From: Oreohelix idahoensis
Taxonomy: Eukaryota > Mollusca > Gastropoda > Stylommatophora > Oreohelicidae
NCBI GenBank assembly: GCA_024509875.1
Contig: JAMPIV010006379.1
Span: forward strand, 620,001-684,000
Length of the DNA: 64,000 bases
Reading direction: 5' to 3'
Positions 22,901-34,900 of this stretch are shown here, in pieces. Position 1 is the first letter of the stretch; each line of letters opens with the position of its first letter. Both the position numbers and the translations under genes were made by a program. The notes under the pieces are model-generated. The model had not been told where the DNA came from, made no database searches, and saw only the letters and a program-made list of their open reading frames with translations.

Positions 22901-25900
22901 ACTTCAACTCAACACGTTTTGGAATGGCATAAAAGCCACAAGAAAAGCCTAGATCTGCAGTGTAGATAATAACAAGAACTCTTCGACTTGGTATTGGCTG
23001 CAAAAGAGTGAAAAGCTGAGCAGCCCTAGTTAAACCACAACACCCACAGCTGCGCACAAATCAGTTCAACCATACTGAATTTATATCTTGTCAAAGTGAG
23101 CTTAGCTTTTACTGAAGTCCATGAAACAGTACATCAATAATTGTGATACTGCAGTTAATTAATAAAATTAATTACACATCTGACTTTTTAATTGGTCAGT
23201 CAGACATTGAACATATTGACTTGTTTTGATTGGCAGATGAAGAAGTGTACGAGGAGGAAAAGTTTAAGAGAGAAAAGCGGAAAGAGAATAAGAAAAAGCT
23301 GGTGAGTGCAATCTTCACTGCACAATTGCTAAGACCAAGAAATCGTAAGTGAACAATGTTTTTTTTTTTCAGCGATCTGCCATTTGGAGCCCCAATACGC
23401 ACTAAACCCATGGTTCTCTGTGACACTAACGTTTTACATTGTAGGGGTAGTCTGTATTGTGCAGTGCTTTGTACAACACATAACTTTGTATTGGCTTGCA
23501 CAGCTGTAGCACGCTGGATATTGTGAATATTGGGAAACGTGGTAACAAGGACTTCCGCGCTGTCACATTAAATGCACTGTGTAATGAAAAGTGGGCTCCG
23601 TTAACTGTCATTTTATTTATTTGTATGGTAATAATTTTCTGTTTTAAATCTATGATCATCAAAAGAAAAAGAAGTTTGTCTTGTTTTAGCGAGACACGCC
23701 GCATTCAACCTAGATACAAGATCTGTCGGTTATGTTAGGGTGCATGTCCAAATATAAGACTTGTCTTAATAATTAGATCATCTTTTACACTCTGTATGGA
23801 GCATTGAGCCACCAATGTAAAGTCCTCTTGAAGAAGCCAACATCAAAACGCAAACTCTTGCAGCTGTTGTTTCTGTAGTAATTTGTTTTTAGATGATGAA
23901 GTAGACTGGCCCATTCACAACCTTAACATTGTTGCCTTTTATGATACGCCCGTGGGAGCAGTTGGCATCTTCTTTCTTTGTCTCTTCAGAAATTGCCTGG
24001 AACTACACACGGCTAAATCTGTGATAGGATCCCGTTAGACGCCCATTGAGGCATATTGGGAATATGGTGTTAGGAACATATTTTCTCGACCATCGGCACA
24101 CTAGGGGTGATGTGGTCAGCATCACGCCGGCCGCCTTAACCTTCCCAGAGTTCATCTGGTACCCAGTTCATGAGGCTGGGTCGACCCCAGAGCCATTTGC
24201 GGTCTAAAAAATCCCACCTCAACTGGGGATCGAACCATGGACCACCGAGCTAGGAAGCCAGTGCACTAACCACTGTGCTACCATGGCTCCTAAATCTGTG
24301 ATAGACTTTTATCAAATTTACAATTATAAGTTTAGCTTCATTTTCATTTTTTTTTAAATCTAGAAATTTATAGTTTCCATTTCACATACTATTATTTTTT
24401 TTTAAACATGGTATGTGTGCATTGATTGTGAATGTACGTGGTACAGCGTAGTATGCTTATATTTTTATGCTGGCTATCTGTCCATGCACGTGTGCACTTT
24501 GTTGTGCATAACTTTCTCACCCTTGCATGAATGTGACATAGTTATTTCATAACAAGAACAAGTTGACATCACACCGAGGACATGGTAACACATTGAAAAT
24601 TAAACAAAAGGAAAGGTAGCCCAGAGCATCCAATTGGCAAAGTGGTTAGAGCGCTGGCCTCTTGTGGCAGAGGTGTCGGGTTTGAAACACTGTCCCGTCA
24701 CACTGCAGTCTACCCAGCTGTAAATGGGTACATGACTGCTCTTGAGTTAGGGAGGCAAAGGCAACGAGGATAGGAACGTCACCCCACGTCTCAAAGCTGG
24801 ACCTAGTATAGTGAAGTTTCTAACACTTCACTTAGGCCTAGAAGATTCAATAATAAATCAGTGACCTCTGTGGTAATGTGCATCATTTTACTTAATGTTT
24901 TAAACAATTCAAAGGGCAGCATATTTTTTTCATCAGGATTATTTTCTGATTGAAAGAAACATGAATCATCTGACTAAATTTCTGGCAGTAAATCATATCT
25001 TTGCCAGTTTACATAATCAGAAATATCACTGGTTGTTAGCAGACGCCACCATATTTCACAGTGTTTGTAAGACAGCATTTATAATTGTTAACTTTAGTGT
25101 TGCATTGGGGCTCTGATCGGGGCAGAGTTGCTTTCTAGTTCCGTGCTGTAGTATCTGTGTGCTCTTTGCCGTGTGGTCTTTCACTTACTATTTCATGGCA
25201 GTCTGGCTGCTGCTTTTGGTTTGTTCATCACTCTTTATCATCATTTAGAAAACAAATAATTTCCGGCTGTTTCATTTTATTTTATAGTTATTGCTGAAGG
25301 TTTAAACTAGATTCTGTGTCAGAATAGTTCACATGGTTAGATTCCACATTTGTTTAGTGAACTGCTTTGACATTACATTAAAGTTGTGACGTGTAATTTT
25401 GTATTTTTTTTTAAAAAAAATGTCATGTGGCATTATTAATTTTTGGCACTGCTCAAGGTGTGCAAATGAGCTCTACCAAGCAAAGTTTTTATGAAGAAAT
25501 ACATGGAGTGGCAGGATTACCAGTGTGGAAGTGATGACTAGAGCTGTACGAGTGCAGTAAGAGAGAAGAAGACAATACTATGCGATGGGTAGGACATACA
25601 TTGAGGAAACTTATTGATAGCATTACAATTCAGTCCTTATTATGGAATCCTCAGTATAAGAGAGGTAGAGGGAAACAAAAAAAAAAAAACACATGGAGAA
25701 GAGAAGGGGAGATATGGAATGGACAGGCATTTATTTGTTGAAGGCCTGTGTTTCTCAGGGCAGCTGAAGGGTTATCAAAGAGATGCTAAGATCATAATGA
25801 CTTCCTGTACTAAACAGGTTATCTCTGCCATGGGGTAGGGGTTATTCTCATCAAGACATTAATCTGGGGGGCTCATTTTTTCATATCTTGGAGCAAAAAG

Positions 25901-28900
25901 CAAGTTTTGTCCGTAAAGAAATCTTCCATTTATGTAGCATGATTTAGAACAAACGTATTAGTACCGTTAAATAGCCAGGGACAACTAAAATAATATACAT
26001 TTTGAATGTTTTTAGCGATAGACAAAAAAAAGTAACTAAATGTTTTTCAGTTACAAAGATGTGATACAGAAATATTTTTGTTTTATTTGTACCCTAAGGG
26101 GCACCAACATTTCACAGATTCTTTTTTTCCCCGAGGTTTTAATGCTATCTAATTTGCAGTATGTTTTGAACTAAGGAATCAGTTGGCATACTCAGAATTG
26201 CAACACAGTGCATATATAATTAGTTAATTTGCTTCATTTATTCACATTTTTAAAAATGTTAGCCACAATCTAATTATCACTTATAAGGTGTCAAAATATC
26301 AAGATACTTAACAGATATATGTATTTAAGTAACATGTTACTTGTGCTGTAGTCACTGACAAAACTAAGAATCAGTAGACATAATCAGAATGGCAATATTG
26401 TAAAAATTTTAATGAGCTAATTTGCCTAATTTATTTACTTTGGTAAATGTTTACAGAACGCATTAAATATCTCTGAGGTATAAAAACATAGTGAGACTTT
26501 ACAGATACATGCATTTTACATATTACATCTTTCGTTGTAACGAACATTATGAACATAACGGTAACAAGCTTAGCTTATTCTCATACTGGCTGTTTGGGAA
26601 CATATGATTAAAGGTAAAAAAAAATATCACTCATGTGTGTTTACACATGGCGGAGGTGGAGACTTAAAAGAGATGAAGACATGGAGAGACCTTGAATGGA
26701 TGTCACAAGACAGGACAGCTTGGTGGATACTTGTTGAGGACACATGGTCCATAAGATATTGAAGGGTAATGAATGAAATATATGTGTTTTGAACTAGTTG
26801 GACCTTTTGATGTTGCTACATGGAGAATTGCAGATAGTAAAAGTAGTCACAGCACATCTGTTCTGTGCTTTATTGCTTCTATGAAGAAAGTATGATTCTG
26901 TAGCCTTTTTTTCCATTTTAGCTTCTCAGTTGTTTCTCCATCACAACATTTGAATTCTTGAATTTTAACTATGTATTAATGAATTCATCTAGTAAACTAT
27001 ATAAAATAGTTAGAATGAAAGGACTAAATCACATCAGTATAACCAATCTGTAATATACTAACAACAACCTTGTACATGGTTTTTTTTATCATTTCTAAAT
27101 TTAGTTCTCAATAAATATCAGCACCATTAACGTGCATATTTATAATGCTGCATGATGTCACACACTATCCATCACAGCAGGGAATGGGAGATTTTTGTCC
27201 TAGCTAGGGACAGTGAAAAAAAAAACTACAAAAATATTTTTTTATGTTACTTTCAGACCAAAAAAAAAAAAACTATAGTGTATCATAAAAGAAAATAAAG
27301 TTCAACTTACCCCACTATAAGAGACATGGCCAGCAACCTTTGGCAAGCAAGATTGATCACGGACTGCTGGTTAGTTTCATCTGTCACCAGTTTGAAAACT
27401 CCAGAATAACATATGATCTTCATTCTGATTGGCTGCCAAGTGTCAGCTGATCTGCATTGATAGTGTACTTTTGGCTAAATTTTAAAGATGGCAGATATGT
27501 GAAATGCATTACCATTCCATTGTTTTCATATGAGAGCTCAGCCTCGTGCTTTTCAACATTTATATCTTGTTTGTTATTTGTGCGATTTGCGAAAAATTTA
27601 CGTAGATTGATACTATTTTTATTCCCGGTAATTGTTAAATATAATATGAGTGGTTTTATTTGTTTAGTATACAAATTCTGTATGGTATGTTCATTAGTAT
27701 AGTCAAAATTTCGTCTGGAAACAGGGATACCATTTGCAAATGCTAATTTATTAAATTTTGGCTTCTAGCTTTAAAGCAGAAATAAATCTGTTTTAACTTG
27801 CAATAATTTTGAAGGAACTATGCCGAGATACGTAATTGTTTTCTGTCTTATGTAATGATTCTTGGCATATTGCTATTCAAAATCTTTAACCACAGGAGTA
27901 CAGGTATTGTAGCATTTTTGAGAATTATTTGAGCAGATCAGAATCATTTTGTAACTTTCGTCCATCTTCCTTTACGCAGTGAGACATGTATGTACGCAGC
28001 ATGTGCTTCATTCCAAATGTTGGTATCAGTTTGTTTGGATTCATGGTATTTCTTTGTTTGGATCATGTCCAGAGTTTTGTTTTGCCAACATCTTCTCTAT
28101 TGAGCTTTCATTACTGACACATTTTAGAAGAATATTTTATGCTTCTGTGCATTTATGTAACAAACTGTGGTTGTACTTTACCTCATCTTTTCATCCAAAA
28201 AATATTTTTAATCTACTCTTCTATGCATCTGCAAAGGTCCCACATGCATTAAAAAAAATACAAGACCAGCCCTTTTATTAATAATTTATTTTATTGTGGA
28301 AGGTTTGGGCCTCATATAGGTCAGCACATGTTGTGACTGGCTTATTTCACTATATTTATTTCTTGCAAATAATTTTTTTTTCCATTTTTTCTTCAGTATT
28401 GACAGATCTCATAATTAGCTTGTGAATTTTTAATTTCAAACACAGCACTCATTTCTATAGCCATATATAATATGTTTCATATACATCAGGGTAGAAAGAC
28501 ATGTTAATGCACAGAGTATTCCATTTTTGTTGTTATTTCATCATAGTTCATCATAGCTGAGCTCCACTCTAACCTACTGTTGCAGAAACATCCCCCCCCC
28601 CCCCGCCCCCCCCCCCCCCCCCCCCCCCCCCCCCGAGAAGTGTAGAAATTACAGTCAGTATTTTTAACCAATGAAAATTTGCATAATTTCAGGCAATGGC
28701 TTCAACACCAAAACGCAATTCACAAGTCTCCAAGAAGGCAGAGTAAGTACTGATAGTCTTAGAAATTTTTATTGTTTACATTTGTTATATCTTCTTCCTT
28801 ACTCATTCGTCCTGAAAAGGACGGTGGTTGCGTTGTGTCTGTTTACGCCTAAGCTGTGATATCTGCACCTTTCGGTCGACACATCCGACTTCTGCACAGC

Positions 28901-31900
28901 ATTTTTTGGGACCGGGTTTGCCTTCCCACTGCGATCCCTACTTGCTCAGCCAGACTGCAGTGATGCAATCTGTTTCCAGGACCACCACGTGGAGGTGGAG
29001 TAGGGTCTTGACCAGCTCTGGTTCGCTGATCCTGATGCAAGCAGTCAAGCTATGGGTCGCTGACTGCATTCTCTATTGCTGCATCTTTGGGTCCCATTTG
29101 TTATATATTATATCATGTTAATTTGCCACTTTTGCTTTAGCATAGAATGAAGATATCATCACATTTCCCCTTCCTCCATCCCCTTCTCCCAAAAAATAAA
29201 AACTATAAATCCCAACGTATTCAAAAAAATTTTTTTTTCATGACATTTTAGAGGAAAGTTAGAAAAATTGGATTCATCCTCCGACGAAAATGCAGAAAAA
29301 AATGAAGAAAGAAGCTTTGTACCATGGAAGGATGTAAACAACAGCATGCCAGGATTTGAACTGATTTCTGAGAATGAGAAAAAGGTATGATTACGATGTT
29401 GTAGAGCTTTAGAGCAGTTTTCATCCTGAATTCTTGGCGTGGTAGTAGTGCTAATTGAATGGGCCTATATTCATCAGATTTGTAACAAGATGTGTGTATT
29501 TATGAGACGTGCATATTTAATAATATTGAACGTGCTGATAAATTGTGCATGATATTGATTCTGCTTCTTTTTTCTGTCTTTACGGCATGCCTGGGAAAAA
29601 TTCACCGAATCTTTTGGCCGAGTGCCATCGCCGGCCGGGGTCTGCTTGCTCGGAGCAAGCGGGGGGACATGCACGCCATCGTGGCTGGCAGACGCTGGAG
29701 CTGGGTTGGCCATGTCCTCAGGGGAGACCCCGATGCCATCGCGGGAACAGCTGTGCTTTGGACCCCTGGGGGAAGGCGAAAGAGCGGCCAACCGGGGACA
29801 GCCTGGCGGGGGACTCTGGAGGCTGAGATGCGGGGGGTGGACCGGGGTTGGGGTACTGTGCGGGGGATGGCTGCCAACCGAGCAGAGTGGAATCAATTTG
29901 TTGTTGCCCTACAAGACGCCACTAGGCGTGATGGCCACTGACTGCTTTGACGGTCAGCGGCTAAGGATCAAAGAAGAAGACGTGGAGCTGCAGCTGGTTT
30001 TCTTGCAAGAGGCCCGTGACAAAGCACATACTCTTGTAGCAGTTTGATTGTACACGATGATGTTGCCAGCCCCATGCACAACCTCACATTAGTTGCCCTT
30101 TAGGACATGCCCGAGGGAGCAGTAGTTTTTCTTTATCTCTTCAGAGAGACCCATGGGAATTACATGTTCTATGTATTATTGATGTGTAATGCAGTGGTTT
30201 TACATAAGAATGTTAGAATATCATGGGCAGCTAACAAGAGTATTGAGATGTACTGAAAGAAGTGAGTACACGAAAGAAGTTTATAACTTATGTTAAAAGG
30301 AAGTAATCCACTTTGACCTCATGGCATGGAGAGAAAAAAAACAAAGCAACAGAATTGTAAACAGTACTATTAGTAAACAGTACTATTAGTAAACAGTACT
30401 GGGGGGTCTGAGTGGCTAAGCCGCCTCGAGTTCTAGAGGTACCAGGTTCGATTCCCAGTTGAGGGAGTATAATTTATGGAACTTTTTTTTCAGAACCAGT
30501 GGTTCTAATGATGTCATACTCCCTCCTGGGTAGTGAGATCGGATGCCTAGACTTCTCAGATAAGGGCGAAAAAATAGGAGGTCCCGTGTAAAAGTTGCGC
30601 ACGTTAACACTTTTGAGTACCATTGTCGCCTTGTGGCGACAGGCCCAATTTTTCATAGAGTACCATGGTCGCCTTTTGGCGTCCATATAGCATTAGTATA
30701 AATAGTAATAACGGTAGCCGTCCGAAAATACGCAAGTGAAGGGAAGTAACTCAATTTTATTGAGAAATGGTCAGTGGTGGCTCAGAAATTATTTCACATG
30801 TTTTGATTCATATTTGAGTGGAAATTTTAAAAATGAGTGAAACTGCTGAATGTAGCAATGATTTGGATTCTGGCACTCAGCTGACCTTTGAAAATGACAA
30901 CAGTTAGTTTAGTTTTGATGCAGGGTAGCCTGAAACTACTGAAACAGACAGTGACAGCCCTAGTTCTAGCATTCGTGAAGGTGCCAGAGGTGGTGATGGT
31001 GATTTTCATGGTCATGGTGTGAATCAGAGGCGTAGAAAAATACCTGCTACTAGGACGAGGCGTGGCAGAGAAGCAGCTGATTAGTTTCAGTGGGACTTGT
31101 ATGATTTTGATGACCCCTCTGTGCGCATTAGGGTTAGGATTAGAATGTTACAGAAAGTAGAAGAGGGTTTCCTGTAATTTTGAGGGGAAAAAAAACATGA
31201 AGATGAAGCGTGGCAGTTCATCTGTTTTTGCTAGGTAAACATGGTTTCCTGTACGTGGCATGATACAAAAAAAGCGGGAATTTGCTCAGCACAGTCTACA
31301 CAAAAAAGATTTGTGTGTAGACTGTGCTGAGCAAATTCCCGCTGGATATAAAAAACCACCCTGCTTTTAAATGTTTCATAAGTGTGAAGACTATGCTGCC
31401 GCCAGGAAGGAAATAGGTCCCCAAGGCCAGAGAAAAATTGCATCTGTGACAATATTTTATGTTATTATGTTAGACTAACACATCCAGCTAAAGCAAATTG
31501 ACAAGTGTGTATTTTTTAATTTCTCTTTGCATGAAATCATGTCAGTACCTCATGAATATGTCTCTTTTCACATTGCAGACACTGGAATTTTGTGTCCATT
31601 TCAAATCACTTTTTTAACCCCAATATCATTCAAGAGCTTATTATACTTGCTCTTTTTAGAAAGAATGTTTAATAATACTATTTCTGGAAAAATCTGATGA
31701 GATTTGAGTTGATTATAATATTTTTTAAATACATTTTTCAATAGTGCATGCCAATTTTTGTCAATTGCTCCATTAAAATTCAAAATGGCCACCATGATCA
31801 CATGACCTGAACACAAAACTAGGTCACCTCACGACACTTTATCCACTTCCAATAACATCCTGAAAGTTTCATGTCAATCTGTTGATTTATTCGGTCTCAG

Positions 31901-34900
31901 TGATTTTTTTAAATGTCATCACCCCAAATAGGAAATGTTTCCTAAAAACCCTTGGTACTTGACGGTAATTGCTAAGTGAGAAGCGTTGGTACTCAAAGTG
32001 TTAAAAATCCCACAGCAGTTAGAAATCGTTAAAGAGTAGGCCTATCAGGCTGCTGCCCTGCCTGGCGAAGTTTAAAAATTAGAAACATGCCCACCACAAA
32101 AATATTTATAGAATGTGTGATTCCTATATACACACATTGGGATTCTTGCCAGTGCTACAGAGTTTGTGCACTGTGCTGAGATCCTCCTTGTGTGATCTAA
32201 GGGAGGAGATCGGAGCACTGATGGAGTAGTCCTTGTGCAATGAAGATAGTCCTTAAAAAAAAAAACCCAAACAATACTAGAGATAGAAAGTTGTAGAGAT
32301 ACATGATCATCTGTGGCTTTGCCACCAGGTATGGTGCTTAAAGAAGATGAAGAATACATTCATTCATTCATTCATAACCCTCCACTCCCAAAGGAGCATA
32401 GGCCTTCAACAAACACATGCCAAGTCCTCCTGTCACGTGCCATCATCTCAAGTTCTTTCCACGTTCTCCTCATCATTTTCACCTCTGTTTCCAGCTCTCT
32501 TCTCCATGTGCTTCTTGGTCTACCTCTGACTCTCTTGCCCTGGGGGTTCCAGAATAAGGACTGCCTTGTAATGCTATCAACAGGTTTTCTCAGTGTGTGT
32601 CCTATCCATTGCCATCGTCTTCTCATCTCTTGTTCCACTGGCACTTGTCTAGTTCTTGTCCTCAGTTCCACATTGGTAACCTTGTCATACCATTTTAATC
32701 CCTCTATTCCACGCAAGCACCCATTTATGAAAGTCTGTAGCTTTTTGGTTGTTGTCTTTGTTGTTCTCCATGTCTCAGAGCCATACAATAGGACTGACTT
32801 CACATTTGAGTTGAAGATTCTTATTTTCGTGTTGGATCCGATTTCTCATGATCTCCATATATTTCCCAATGCAATGAAAGCTCCTCTTGCTTTTTGTATT
32901 CTTAGTTTGATATCACTGTCTGTCCCTCCAACTTTGTCTATATTGCTGCCAAGATTTGTGTACGATTCTACATCTTGTATTGGTGTTTCTTCAAGTTCAA
33001 CCCTGTTATCATTACCTGCATTTACTCTCATTATCTTTGTCTTTTCCCTGTGTATTTTCAGACCCAATTGCTGTGACCTCTCATCGAGTGTTTTCAATTT
33101 GTCCTGCATCTGATTACGGTTATGGGACAGAAGAGCCAAGGCATCAGCAATGAAGAAAACAGATATAGAGTAAATCTCACATACAAGGCAGTGTCTTAGT
33201 GTGGCCATTTTTCTCAGCCATCACTCTGCAGTGCTTTCAAAGATTGTAGTTATGTGAAGAATTTTAACTCTCTTGGCCTAAATAATGTTACTTTTAACAC
33301 TTTTGAACTCCTTGCTTTCTCTCCATACAGTTATGCAATTCCATGGGCATGTCACCAGCCAACTACATCACAATCAAAACCTGTATCATAAAAGTAAGTG
33401 TTTTAGTCTAAAATCAAAGTAAGGTAAAGATAGTCCAGTTGCCCTAGGGGAGTGAAGTGTTAGAGACCACCATACTAGGTTCAGCTTTATGAGATAGGCT
33501 GAACAGTTCCCTTGTTGGCTGCTTTTGCCTTCCCTAACTCAAGAGCAGAGGTACCCATTTACCACTGGGTAGACCAGAGCATGACAATACTAAGTTTTCA
33601 TCCCTGAACTTAGGAACTGTCCCACAAAGGAAAGCGCTGTAACCGCTGAGCCAGTCAGACTCATGCTGGTTATCAACGTAAGAATACAAACAGCAAGAAG
33701 AGCTTTCTTTGCATAATAAACATGGAAATTACAAGAAATCAACATCTTCAAGTCATTCCTGTTGTATGGCTCTGAAACATGGAGAATCCTTAAAAAAAAC
33801 AGCAACCAAAAAGTTAGGCTTTCACAATTGGGTGCTTGCATAGAATAGGATTGAGGGGGCTATAAACAAGGTAAGCAATGTGGAACTGATGACAAGAACC
33901 TGACAAGTACCATTGGAACAGGACATGAGAAGACGACGCTGGTGGTGGATAGGAATACACTGAGAAAACATTAGAGGGCAGTTCTTTGTTCTGGACATCT
34001 CCAGGGTAAGAGAAGTAGAGGGAGATAGAAAAAACACACGGAGAAGAGAACTAGAGGCAGGAATAAAGAAAACATGGAAAAGTCTTGAGAAGATTGCACA
34101 GGGCAGGAGCAGCTGGTTCAGATGTTGTTGAAGGCCTATACTCCTTGGGGAGCTCAGAGGTAATGAATGAATTTTTGTGTTCGCATGTTCTATTCACCTC
34201 CTACTTTCCTCACGTTTAAGCTTGTATGAAGAATTGTGGTTCATGTTCACATTTTGTGTGGTTTCATTTTTGTTTAATACACAAGTACTTGTTGTCTTTT
34301 TTCCTTGCTGTCCCCAGTTATGTTTTTTACTTGACATGAGAAACATGTATAGCTTAACCTAATTCTCTTTGTTCCTTCTGAAGCTTTGGGCAGCTACTAC
34401 TGCAGGTGTTCAATGGATTAAGTCTTATTCCTGTAATTTTGTTTTCTTCTGTTCATTTCATTAGATTTAATTTTTTTACCAGTGCCTTTGCTGTTTACCT
34501 TGTGTGGTACAATCCAGTACTTTTCAAATATTATCCCACATAAGAATGAGTCAACTCTATATTCATGAATATTTACTAATAGAACTGTTGGTTCATGCCT
34601 GTTTTGTTCTTTGCCATATTTATTTATTTGAATTTTTTTCCAGTGCCTTTGCTGTTTACCTTGTGTGGTACAATCCTGTACTTTTCAGATATTATCCTAC
34701 ATAAGAATGAGTCAACTCTATATTCATGAATATTTACTAATAGAACTGTTGGTTCATGCATATTTTGCTCTTTGCCCTATTTATTTATTTGAATTTTTTT
34801 CTAGCCACTTGATTCCAATTAGAAATATGATTTAGATTCTATTTTTCATAATCATCATCATCATCACTTTTCCTTTGTAATCTACGGAGTGTGGAGCCAC

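Noticed and set aside
27979..28281. Plus-strand 100-codon frame in a TADA2B intron
   Set aside because: AT-rich, Phe/Leu/Cys-rich translation typical of chance frames, no splice or homology support.
29474..30047. Five overlapping long open frames on both strands around 29.5-30.0 kb
   Set aside because: They fall in the A-to-G-rich LINE C tract, where stop codons have been removed. The underlying sequence is a LINE tail, so they are not genes.
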